Shown in pieces: positions 9,014-16,821 of a stretch of DNA of 42,334 nucleotides. This stretch comes from an uncultured bacterium (GTDB lineage Bacteria > Hydrogenedentota > Hydrogenedentia > Hydrogenedentales > CAILVY01). The stretch covers positions 1 through 42,334 of the forward strand of contig CALEDJ010000047.1 of assembly GCA_937951485.1 (NCBI GenBank), read 5' to 3'. Below the pieces are notes generated by a model. The model was not told the origin of the DNA. It worked only from the letters and a program-made list of their open reading frames with translations, and made no database searches. A program made the translations under genes and the position numbers. Each line of letters opens with the position of its first letter. Within the stretch, counting starts at the first letter, position 1.

Positions 9014-9802
9014 ATGAAAGCAACGCGCAAAATCATTGAAATTGACGAGGCGCTGTGCAACGGCTGCGGCGACTGCGTATCGTCCTGCCATGAAGGCGCG
9101 ATTCAGATTGTGGACGGCAAGGCGAAACTGGTGGCCGACCGCTATTGCGACGGCCTGGGCGCGTGCCTGGGCGAGTGTCCCACCGGCGCGCTGAAAATCG
9201 TGGAACGCGAAGCGGAGGCCTTCGACGAGGCCGCCGTTGCGGCCCATTTGCAGGGGATTGCGTCCAGGCAGGCGGCCCCTGCCGCGCCTGCGGCGCATCA
9301 ATGTCCGGGCGCGCAGGTGAAGCAGATTACGCCTCAGCCCGCGCCCCAGTGTCCGTCGGCGCGCATCAAGCAGTTCACGCCCGCGGTGGGCGCCGGACAG
9401 GACGCCGCGCCGACGCCGTCCGCGCTCTCCACCTGGCCGATTCAAATTCGGCTCGTACCGCCCACCGCGCCGTTTCTTGAAGACGCGCACCTGCTGGTGG
9501 CAGCGGATTGCGTGCCGGCGGCCGCGCCGAATTTCCACCGGGATTTCCTGCAGGGCCGCGTGCTGATGATGGGCTGTCCGAAGTTTGATGATGCAGGGCC
9601 ATATGTGCAAAAGTTCTCGCAACTGTTCGCCTCGGCAACCGTCAGGCGTGTGACCGTGGCGGTGATGCAGGTGCCATGTTGCCAAGGGTTGCCGGCCATT
9701 GTCCGCAAGGGGATGGAACTCGCGGGCAAGACCGTGCCGGGCGAAACGGTGATTCTCAGTCTTCAGGGCGAAGTGTTGGAGCGGCGGGAATGGCAGGATT
9801 GA
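9014..9802 (+). CDS. Ferredoxin-like 4Fe-4S protein with C-terminal Cys-containing domain
   Basis: 262 residues; the ATG at 9014 is preceded by GGGAG. The first cluster motif is C15-x2-C18-x2-C21-x3-C25 (CNGCGDCVSSCHEG). The second is C45-DGLGA-C51-LGE-C55-P, in which the usual second cysteine is Leu48, so it may hold a 3Fe cluster or none. The linker carries a short duplicated motif, QCPGAQVKQITP then QCPSARIKQFTP. The C-terminal half (about 140-262) has VLMMGCPKFDDA and VPCCQGLPAIVRKG. I recognise this as a ferredoxin family often found near nitrogen-oxide or hydroxylamine detoxification genes; its exact reaction is not known to me. It is first in an operon with nrfH (17 bases downstream), suggesting a redox or assembly role in nitrite stress. 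Confidence 0.8.
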   Translation: MKATRKIIEIDEALCNGCGDCVSSCHEGAIQIVDGKAKLVADRYCDGLGACLGECPTGALKIVEREAEAFDEAAVAAHLQGIASRQAAPAAPAAHQCPGAQVKQITPQPAPQCPSARIKQFTPAVGAGQDAAPTPSALSTWPIQIRLVPPTAPFLEDAHLLVAADCVPAAAPNFHRDFLQGRVLMMGCPKFDDAGPYVQKFSQLFASATVRRVTVAVMQVPCCQGLPAIVRKGMELAGKTVPGETVILSLQGEVLERREWQD

Positions 9803-9819
9803 CGGGGAGTGGCAGGCAG

Positions 9820-10293
9820 ATGCGGCAACGGCGGCTGCGCGGAATGTTCTGGCTGGGCGGGGCGGCGGCGCTGGGCGTGAGCGCGGGCCTGGCCGCGGGC
9901 ATCGGCGGATACACGTTCATTTACGCGCATGGCGCTTCCTACCTGACGGACGACCCGGCGGCCTGCGCCAACTGCCACATCATGCACGACCACTACGATG
10001 CCTGGCTGAAATCCAGCCACCACACCGTCGCTGTGTGCAACGATTGCCACACCCCCGCAGGCTTTTTCGGCAAATATCTCACCAAAGGCTTGAACGGATA
10101 CCACCATTCGATGGCGTTCACCCTGCAGAATTTCCATGAACCCATTCAAATCACGGCGCGCAACCGGGAGATTGCCGAGAGCGCCTGCCGAAAATGCCAT
10201 CAGGACATTGTGGATGCGATAGACCACGGGGGCGGGCGGGGAGAGCACCTGGCGTGCATCCGCTGCCATGCCCACGTAGGCCATCTGGAGTAA
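9820..10293 (+). CDS. nrfH: NrfH, tetraheme quinol dehydrogenase subunit of nitrite reductase
   Basis: 157 residues, close to known NrfH proteins. It has an N-terminal signal anchor (FWLGGAAALGVSAGLAAGIGG, interrupted by no charges) followed by a periplasmic domain with four CXXCH motifs at 49-53, 73-77, 123-127 and 146-150. The first is followed by Met55 (CANCHIM), the pattern that supplies the unusual Met ligand of heme 1 in NrfH. NrfH oxidises menaquinol at the inner membrane and passes electrons to NrfA. A start at 9790, overlapping the ferredoxin, is also possible; the ATG at 9820 leaves a short basic N-terminus (MRQRRLRG) ahead of the helix. nrfA follows 49 bases downstream. Confidence 0.92.
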   Translation: MRQRRLRGMFWLGGAAALGVSAGLAAGIGGYTFIYAHGASYLTDDPAACANCHIMHDHYDAWLKSSHHTVAVCNDCHTPAGFFGKYLTKGLNGYHHSMAFTLQNFHEPIQITARNREIAESACRKCHQDIVDAIDHGGGRGEHLACIRCHAHVGHLE

Positions 10294-10342
10294 GGGGCCG
10301 CCGCCCCAGCGGCGCGCGGAAACAAGGAAAGGGAATCAGACC

Positions 10343-11788
10343 GTGAGCATGTCGGAAAAGAACCAGGGAGGCGCACCGGGTGCGCGCGGCGTTGCGATCA
10401 TTATCAGCGTGACCGCCGTGGTTACTGCCATCGTCGCCTTTGGCGTCGCGGCGCTGCTGGTGAACATCTTCGAACGCAAGGTGGAAGCGAGAAATCCTTT
10501 CTTCCGCGTGGTGGACATCACGGACGACACAGTGGACCCGGCCATCTGGGGGAAGAACTTCCCGCTGCAATACGATGCCTACACGAGGACAGTGGACATG
10601 GAGCGCACGCGCTTCGGCGGCAGCGAAGCCATGCCGCGCACACCCACGGAGGCCGACCCAAGGTCCGTCGTGTCGCAATCGAAACTGGAGAAAGACCCGC
10701 GCCTCAAGGCCATGTGGGCGGGCTATGCCTTCGCCATTGACTTCCGCGAAGAACGCGGCCACGCCTACATGCTGGAGGACCAGACCTTCACGCAGCGCCA
10801 TCAGCGGCCGCAGCCGGGTACCTGCCTGCACTGCCATTCCTCGGTCTATGTGGCCTACAAAAAACTCGGCGACGGCGACATCTTCAAGGGCTTCGAAAAA
10901 ATGAATGCCATGCCCTACCAGGAAGCGGTCAAGTTTGTGGACCATCCGGTCACCTGTATAGACTGCCACGACCCGCAGACCATGCAACTACGGATAACGC
11001 GGCCGGGATTCATTGAGGGCATCCGCGCATACAAGAAGCATCTCGGTATCAAGGACTACGACGTCCACACCATGGCCACCCGCCAGGAAATGCGGTCTTT
11101 CGTGTGCGCGCAGTGCCACGTCGAGTACTACTTCAAAGGCGAGGAAAAACGGCTCGTGTATCCCTGGCACAAGGGCCTGAAAGGGGACGAGGTGCTCGCC
11201 TACTACGACGAAATCGGATTTCATGACTGGATACATGCGGAGACCGGGGCGCGCATGCTCAAGGCGCAGCATCCGGAATTCGAGTTGTGGAACCAGGGCA
11301 TCCATGCACGGGCGGGCGTCGCCTGCGCCGACTGCCACATGCCCTACATGCGCGTCGGCGCAATGAAGATCAGCGACCACCATGTGCGCAGTCCGCTCCT
11401 GAACATCAATAACGCCTGCCAGACCTGCCACAAGGCCCCGGAGGCGGAATTGAAGGCGCGCGCGGAGACCATCCAGGAACGGAACTACGAAATGCGCAAC
11501 ATGGCCATGGACGCGCTCATGGACCTGATTGACGCGATCAAGGCGGCGCAGGCCGCCGGCATGGACGAGGCGCGGCTCAACGCGGCGCGCGAATGCCAAC
11601 GCCGCGCCACGTTTCTTATTGATTTTGTGGAAGCCGAAAACTCAATGGGCTTTCATGCGCCCCAGGAAGCCGCGCGCATCTTTTTCAAGGCGATGGACCA
11701 CCTGCGGCACGGCATGGCCGCCTTGAAGGACCCCGTGATTGCGGCGGCGAAGGAACCGGCGGATATGGAGGCAGAGCCGTCGGTTTGA
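10343..11788 (+). CDS. nrfA: NrfA, pentaheme cytochrome c nitrite reductase (CXXCH heme-1 variant)
   Basis: 481 residues. The start is a GTG ten bases after AAGGAAAGGG; an ATG two codons on is an alternative. An N-terminal helix (GVAIIISVTAVVTAIVAFGVAALL, split here as VAIIISVTAVV and AIVAFGVAALL) exports or anchors it. Five heme motifs are seen: C161LHCH, C205IDCH, C255AQCH, C328ADCH and C359QTCH. NrfA normally binds its catalytic heme through CXXCK at the first motif; here it is CXXCH. Other active-site signatures are intact: HVEYYF (Glu261, Tyr262), the calcium-site string MLKAQHPEFE, and WNQGIHARAGVACADCHMPY. Product: ammonium from nitrite (six electrons), periplasmic, with NrfH as partner. 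Regulation is probably from the operator at 8918. A GGACA-repeat follows the stop. Confidence 0.94.
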   Translation: MSMSEKNQGGAPGARGVAIIISVTAVVTAIVAFGVAALLVNIFERKVEARNPFFRVVDITDDTVDPAIWGKNFPLQYDAYTRTVDMERTRFGGSEAMPRTPTEADPRSVVSQSKLEKDPRLKAMWAGYAFAIDFREERGHAYMLEDQTFTQRHQRPQPGTCLHCHSSVYVAYKKLGDGDIFKGFEKMNAMPYQEAVKFVDHPVTCIDCHDPQTMQLRITRPGFIEGIRAYKKHLGIKDYDVHTMATRQEMRSFVCAQCHVEYYFKGEEKRLVYPWHKGLKGDEVLAYYDEIGFHDWIHAETGARMLKAQHPEFELWNQGIHARAGVACADCHMPYMRVGAMKISDHHVRSPLLNINNACQTCHKAPEAELKARAETIQERNYEMRNMAMDALMDLIDAIKAAQAAGMDEARLNAARECQRRATFLIDFVEAENSMGFHAPQEAARIFFKAMDHLRHGMAALKDPVIAAAKEPADMEAEPSV

Positions 11789-11826
11789 CAGGGACGCGGA
11801 CGGACAAGGACAAACACGGACAAACC
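11786..11826. repeat. Irregular GGAC(A) repeat
   Basis: Directly after nrfA the sequence contains five GGAC units, at 11792, 11798, 11802, 11808 and 11818, including ACACGGACA. A similar stretch sharing ACACGGACA lies at 31909-31945. Function unknown; possibly a dispersed intergenic repeat. Confidence 0.45.
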
Positions 11827-11847
11827 CCATAAGAAGAGGCGGGGGGC

Positions 11848-12591
11848 ATGGAAGCATTTGAACGCGGCGCAGCCTATTATGAAGTCTTTGCCAACAGCGT
11901 CAAGCGCCTCGAGCGCGAAGGGCCTTTCCTGTTGGATCGGTTCCGGCGCGCACCGGGAAACCGTGTTTTGGACCTCGCCTGTGGCACCGGGCCGCATGCC
12001 CTGTTCTTTGCGGAACACGGCGGCATGGTCACGGCGGTGGACGCGGGCGAGGGCATGATCGCCTTCGCGCAGCGCGCGCGCCCACACCCCAACATCGAAT
12101 ACCGCGTGGGCGACATGCGCCGCGTCGAGGGCGGACCGTGGGATTTCGCCCTGTGCCTGGGCAATTCGCTTTCGCTCATTGATTCCGGGGAAGGATTGCG
12201 CGATGTCTTCAAATCGCTTTCCGCGACATTGACGCCGGGCGCGATCTTTGTCATTCAGGTGCTCAACCACGCCGCCGAAGCGGCCCGCGTTCCTCGGCAT
12301 CGCATCGAGCATGGCCGCCTCGAAGATGCGGAGATCGTCGCCGTGAAAAACCTCGTGCCCCACGGCGAGCATACCCTGCTGTCGCTGAATTATTTTGTCT
12401 TTCAGGGGGAGACCATTGACGCGGTGTCGGAGACTGCGGTGCTCCGCCACTGGACGCAGGGGGAACTCACCGACACCGCCGCAGCCCATGGCTTTGTCAT
12501 GGCGGAATGTTTCGGTGGGTTTGACGGCCGCGCATGGGAAATGGAACAGGCGCCCGACCTGGTTATCGTTTTCAAGAAAACCATCGCCTGA
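11848..12591 (+). CDS. Class I SAM-dependent methyltransferase
   Basis: 247 residues; the ATG follows a purine-rich GGCGGGGGGC. Motif I is VLDLACGTG (residues 40-48), with an acidic motif II region TAVDAGEGMIAFAQ and motif III/IV around WDFALCLGNSLSLID. The fold is the Methyltransf_25/11 type acting on a small molecule; no substrate-specific feature was recognised. The C-terminal half is beta-rich (LLSLNYFVFQGETIDAV). It lies 59 bases after nrfA and 149 before aceE; co-transcription with nrf is possible but the GGACA-repeat intervenes. Soluble and cytoplasmic, since no signal or membrane segment is present. Confidence 0.82.
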   Translation: MEAFERGAAYYEVFANSVKRLEREGPFLLDRFRRAPGNRVLDLACGTGPHALFFAEHGGMVTAVDAGEGMIAFAQRARPHPNIEYRVGDMRRVEGGPWDFALCLGNSLSLIDSGEGLRDVFKSLSATLTPGAIFVIQVLNHAAEAARVPRHRIEHGRLEDAEIVAVKNLVPHGEHTLLSLNYFVFQGETIDAVSETAVLRHWTQGELTDTAAAHGFVMAECFGGFDGRAWEMEQAPDLVIVFKKTIA

Positions 12592-12669
12592 CATGCTGCC
12601 CAAACACACGCTTCTCTTGTATTTCCCCTGTGCTTTTCGGGAATTCGCGAGGGGAAAAGCATGTTGCTT

Positions 12670-12698
12670 TTGCAAGGGTTTCGGGGGTACGCTGTACT
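12670..12698 (+). promoter_or_regulatory. Possible sigma70-type promoter for aceE
   Basis: TTGCAA (12670-12675), a 17-base spacer and TGTACT (12693-12698) lie about 40 bases upstream of the proposed aceE start, in the gap after the methyltransferase. Spacing is ideal; the hexamers are imperfect. Confidence 0.35.
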
Positions 12699-12740
12699 CT
12701 TGATCCGGTGTGGAACCATGTATGCCGATCAGGTGGATGG

Positions 12741-15482
12741 ATGGGATATGATGCGCAAGATGGCGCAAATGAGAGGGATGCGCGGACAGTGAACGAAGGC
12801 GAAGCAAAGAGCCCGAATGACGGCGCATTGATGTCGGGCGCGGATGCGTCCGAACAGGACTGGCTCGACGCCGTTGACGCTTTGATCGAAGACCAGGGTC
12901 CGGATGCAGCGGCGGCGCTGTTGCGCAGGCTGCATCTGCACGCATATATGTCAGGGGTGCGCTGTTGTCTATCGTTGACCACGCCGTACATCAACACCAT
13001 CCCCGTGGAGGAACAGCCGCCGTATCCCGGCAACCGGGAACTGGAACGGATTAACAAATCCATCATTCGCTGGAATGCAATGGCGATGGTGGTGCGCGCG
13101 AACCGGGACTCGGACGGCATCGGCGGGCACATCTCCACCTATGCATCGGCGGCGACATTGTACGAGGTGGGCTTCAATCACTTTTTCCGCGCGCGCAGCG
13201 AAAACTATGGCGGAGACCAGATTTACGTGCAGGGCCACGCCGCGCCGGGCATCTACGCCCGCGCCTTTCTGGAAGGACGCATCACCCGCGCACAACTGGA
13301 GAATTTCCGCCGGGAACTCCGCAAGAGCGGCGGGCTGCCGTCGTACCCGCATCCCTGGCTGATGCCGGACTTCTGGCAATTCCCCACCGTTTCGATGGGC
13401 CTGGGGCCGATCATGGCGGTCTATCAGGCCCGCTTCAACCGCTATCTCGAAAACCGCGGCCTGAAACCACACAATGGCGGGCGCGTATGGGCGTTTCTGG
13501 GCGATGGTGAATGTGACGAGCCGGAATCGCTGGGGGCCATTGGCCTGGCTGCACGCGAGCGTCTGGACAACCTCATTTTCGTGATCAACTGCAACCTGCA
13601 ACGGCTCGACGGTCCCGTGCGCGGCAATGGCAAGATCATCCAGGAACTGGAGGGGATTTTCCGGGGGGCGGGTTGGAATGTCATCAAGGTCATCTGGGGC
13701 AGCGACTGGGACCCGCTCCTGGCCAAGGACAGAGACAACGTTCTCGTGCATGCCCTGGGCGAGTGCCTTGACGGCGAATATCAGAAGTTCACGGTTTCTT
13801 CAGGGGCGTATATCCGCAAGCGTTTCATCGAACATGACCCGCGCCTTGGTGAAATCATCGCCGATCTCACTGACGAACAATTGCGCAAACTCAAGCGCGG
13901 CGGCCATGACCCGCTCAAGGTCTATGCGGCCTATCACGCAGCAGTGAACACCCAGGGCGCGCCGACTGTCGTGCTCGCAAAAACCGTCAAAGGCTACGGG
14001 CTGGGCGAAAGCGGCGAGGGCAAGAACGTCACTCACCAGCAGAAGAAGATGAACGAAGACGAACTGCGTGAATTCCGCGGGCGCTTTGGCATTCCCATCT
14101 CGGACGACGACGTGGCTTTCGCTCCTTTCTACAAGCCGCCGGACGACAGCCCCGCCATGCGCTATCTTAAAGAACGGCGGGAACAACTCGGCGGCTATCT
14201 GCCGCGACGGGAGATGTTGGCGCCACCGCTGAAAACACCGCCGGAGTCCATTTTCGACGACTTTTTTGCGGGTAACGAGCGACCCGTGTCCACGACAATG
14301 GCCTTTGTCTCCATGCTGCGCAAACTGCTGGCGGACCCCGAAGTGGGTCGCCTGATCGTACCGATTGTCCCTGACGAGGCGCGTACTTTCGGCATGGAGG
14401 GCCTGTTCCGGCAGGTCGGCATCTACTCCGCCATCGGGCAGGCCTATGAACCGGTGGACTCCGACGCGCTGCTGTATTACAAGGAGGCGCAGGACGGCCA
14501 GATTCTTGAGGAGGGCATTACAGAAGCGGGTTCCATCGCGTCGTTTATGGCCGCCGGCACCGCCTACGCCACCCACGGCATCAATACCATCCCTTTCTTC
14601 ATCTTTTATTCCATGTTCGGCATGCAGCGCGTCGGCGATTTCGTGTGGGCGGCGGGCGACATGCGCTGCAAGGGTTTCCTGATCGGCGGCACTGCCGGCC
14701 GCACAACCCTGGCGGGGGAGGGGTTGCAGCACCAGGACGGCCACAGCCACATTCTGGCAAGCGTCGTGCCGAACCTTAAATGCTACGATCCGGCCTTCGC
14801 CTACGAGATGGCCGTCATTATCCACGACGGCATCCGCCGCATGTACGAAGAACAGGAGGACATCTTCTACTACCTCACCGTGGGCAATGAAAACTACCCG
14901 ATGCCGCCCATGCGGGACAACAGGAACATTCGGGAAGGCATTCTGAAAGGGATGTACAAATTCAGTGCGTCGCCGCGCGGCGACCTCGAATATCACGCGG
15001 AACTGCTGGGCAGCGGCGCTATCATGAATGAGGTGATCAAGGCGCAGAAACTGCTTGAAGAATACGGCGTCTCGGCGGATGTCTGGAGCGTCACCAGTTA
15101 CAAGGAACTGCGGCGCGAAGCCCTTGAAGTGGAACGATGGAACCTGCTCCACCCCGGCGCAAAACCGCGCGTGCCTTATGTAACCCGTTGTTTCAACCGG
15201 GAGGACGGAGTCGTCGTGGCCGCCTCAGATTACATGAAACTCCTGCCTGACGGCATCCACAAGTGGGTGCCGAACGGCCTGACCAGTCTCGGCACAGATG
15301 GTTTTGGCCGCAGCGAATCGCGTGAGTCGCTGCGCGATTTCTTCGAGGTGGATGCCCGGTACATCACGCTGGCCGCCTTGAGCGCCTTGGTCAAGCACGG
15401 GCGCATGAGCGCCGCCGTGGCGCAGAAGGCCATGCGCGAACTGGATATTCCGCCGGACAAAATCAGCCCGATGACCGCCTGA
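12741..15482 (+). CDS. aceE: Pyruvate dehydrogenase E1 component, homodimeric type
   Basis: 913 residues from the ATG at 12741 (AGGTGG just upstream); a GTG at 12789 after GAGAGG is an alternative, since the first 40 residues are poorly conserved in style. E. coli AceE is 887 residues. The body begins WLDAVDALIEDQGPDAAAALLRRL. The TPP motif is GDGECDEPES from residue 254, ending in NLIFVINCNLQRLDGPV. The central pyrimidine-binding domain contains PDEARTFGMEGLFRQVGIYS and GAIMNEVIKAQKLL follows in the C-terminal domain. It decarboxylates pyruvate and reductively acetylates the lipoyl group of E2. aceF follows 31 bases on, then lpd with an ATGA overlap, giving a complete PDH operon in AceE-AceF-Lpd order. 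Confidence 0.95.
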   Translation: MGYDAQDGANERDARTVNEGEAKSPNDGALMSGADASEQDWLDAVDALIEDQGPDAAAALLRRLHLHAYMSGVRCCLSLTTPYINTIPVEEQPPYPGNRELERINKSIIRWNAMAMVVRANRDSDGIGGHISTYASAATLYEVGFNHFFRARSENYGGDQIYVQGHAAPGIYARAFLEGRITRAQLENFRRELRKSGGLPSYPHPWLMPDFWQFPTVSMGLGPIMAVYQARFNRYLENRGLKPHNGGRVWAFLGDGECDEPESLGAIGLAARERLDNLIFVINCNLQRLDGPVRGNGKIIQELEGIFRGAGWNVIKVIWGSDWDPLLAKDRDNVLVHALGECLDGEYQKFTVSSGAYIRKRFIEHDPRLGEIIADLTDEQLRKLKRGGHDPLKVYAAYHAAVNTQGAPTVVLAKTVKGYGLGESGEGKNVTHQQKKMNEDELREFRGRFGIPISDDDVAFAPFYKPPDDSPAMRYLKERREQLGGYLPRREMLAPPLKTPPESIFDDFFAGNERPVSTTMAFVSMLRKLLADPEVGRLIVPIVPDEARTFGMEGLFRQVGIYSAIGQAYEPVDSDALLYYKEAQDGQILEEGITEAGSIASFMAAGTAYATHGINTIPFFIFYSMFGMQRVGDFVWAAGDMRCKGFLIGGTAGRTTLAGEGLQHQDGHSHILASVVPNLKCYDPAFAYEMAVIIHDGIRRMYEEQEDIFYYLTVGNENYPMPPMRDNRNIREGILKGMYKFSASPRGDLEYHAELLGSGAIMNEVIKAQKLLEEYGVSADVWSVTSYKELRREALEVERWNLLHPGAKPRVPYVTRCFNREDGVVVAASDYMKLLPDGIHKWVPNGLTSLGTDGFGRSESRESLRDFFEVDARYITLAALSALVKHGRMSAAVAQKAMRELDIPPDKISPMTA

Positions 15483-15513
15483 TGGACAATCACAACATGG
15501 AAGGTGACTGATC

Positions 15514-16821
15514 ATGGCGTTTATATTCAAATTACCTGAACTGGGCGAAAACGTCAGTTCCGCGACCGTATCCAGGGTCTTGGTTTCGGTCGGCGACACG
15601 GTGGCCGTGAATCAGACGGTGCTGGAAGTGGAAACCGACAAAGCGCTGGCGGAAATCCCCTGCCCTGTTGCAGGGGTGGTCAAAGAAGTGCGGGTCAATG
15701 CCGGGGGATCTGTCAAGGCGGGCATGGTCGTGATGGTCATAGAGGAATCCAATGCCGCTGCCGCGCCCGTGTCACCAAAAGCCCTTGAATCTGCGCCGGA
15801 AGCGCCGTCCGCGTCGCCCAAGCCCCCCCCGGCATCCGCCCCATCCACGCCGCCATCCGCCTTGCCAAAACCGCGCGCCGCAGGCGCGCCAGTGCCGGCG
15901 TCGCCGTCGGTGCGCCGTCTGGCGCGGGAATTGGGCGTGGACTTGAATGCTGTGCCCACTGCAGACCCCACAGGCCGCATTACAGCGCATGACGTCATGG
16001 CGTTCGCGCAGGGAAAAACCGCCGTCACGCCCGGCATTGAACCCGCTCAGGCGGCCGAGGCGCCAACGCCCGCCAAGCCGCCAGGCGAGGAAGGGCAGGA
16101 CGCCTACGGTCCGGTGATCTATGAGCCGATGAACGCCATCCGCCGCAAGACGGCGGAGCATCTGGCGCATGCCTGGTCGAGCATCCCGCATGTGACGCAT
16201 TTTGAAAAGGCCGACATCACCGAATTGGAAGAAGCGCGCAGACGACATGCCAAAAAGATGGAAGCCGCCGGCGGGCGCCTCACGCTGATTTGTTTCGTGT
16301 TGAAGGTGTTGGTGGAGGCTTTTCGCAGATTCCCGAAATTCAACGCCACAGTGGATCTGGAAAATCAGCGCCTTGTGCTGAAGCGTTATTACCACATCGG
16401 CGTGGCGGTGGACACACCCGCAGGACTGGTGGTGCCGGTACTGCGTGACGTGGACAAGATGAGCATCGCGGAACTCGCAGTGGCATTGCCCGCCCTCGCT
16501 GAAAAGGCGCGCGCGCGCAAACTGGCCCTCGAAGACATGCAGGGCGGCGGTTTCACCGTGACGAACCTCGGCGGGCTGGGCGGCGTGGGTTTCACCCCGA
16601 TCATCAACGCGCCGGAAGTGGCGATTCTCGGCATGTCGCGCTCCGTAATAGAGCCGGCTTACCGGGAGCACGCCTTCGCGCCGCGTCTGATGCTGCCCCT
16701 CAGCCTGTCCTACGACCATCGGGTCATTGACGGCGCGGACGCGGCGCGGTTCATGCGTTTTGTCGCTGAGGCGCTCGAAAATCCCTGGAGCATGTGGCTG
16801 GAGAAAGGGAATATGCCATGA
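15514..16821 (+). CDS. aceF: Dihydrolipoamide acetyltransferase, E2 of pyruvate dehydrogenase
   Basis: 435 residues, with GGAAGG upstream of the ATG. Domain order: one lipoyl domain (1-75) with the lipoylated Lys in VETDKALAEI; an Ala/Pro-rich flexible linker (about 85-130); the peripheral-subunit-binding domain (about 130-168, SPSVRRLARELGVDLNAVPT); a second linker; and the catalytic acetyltransferase domain (about 200-435) ending in SYDHRVIDGADAARF, with catalytic His402 and Asp406. It has a single lipoyl domain, where E. coli AceF has three. It forms the core of the PDH complex and passes acetyl to CoA. It sits between aceE and lpd; the stop codon overlaps the lpd start. Confidence 0.95.
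   Translation: MAFIFKLPELGENVSSATVSRVLVSVGDTVAVNQTVLEVETDKALAEIPCPVAGVVKEVRVNAGGSVKAGMVVMVIEESNAAAAPVSPKALESAPEAPSASPKPPPASAPSTPPSALPKPRAAGAPVPASPSVRRLARELGVDLNAVPTADPTGRITAHDVMAFAQGKTAVTPGIEPAQAAEAPTPAKPPGEEGQDAYGPVIYEPMNAIRRKTAEHLAHAWSSIPHVTHFEKADITELEEARRRHAKKMEAAGGRLTLICFVLKVLVEAFRRFPKFNATVDLENQRLVLKRYYHIGVAVDTPAGLVVPVLRDVDKMSIAELAVALPALAEKARARKLALEDMQGGGFTVTNLGGLGGVGFTPIINAPEVAILGMSRSVIEPAYREHAFAPRLMLPLSLSYDHRVIDGADAARFMRFVAEALENPWSMWLEKGNMP

Noticed and set aside
8897-9685. Long minus-strand frame extending the Crp/Fnr regulator through the ferredoxin gene
   Set aside because: It is antisense to a clear ferredoxin, and its product is low-complexity; the Crp/Fnr fold begins at 8896.
13800-15152. 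450-residue minus-strand frame inside aceE
   Set aside because: Antisense to strongly conserved E1 sequence; no recognisable domain and no ribosome site.
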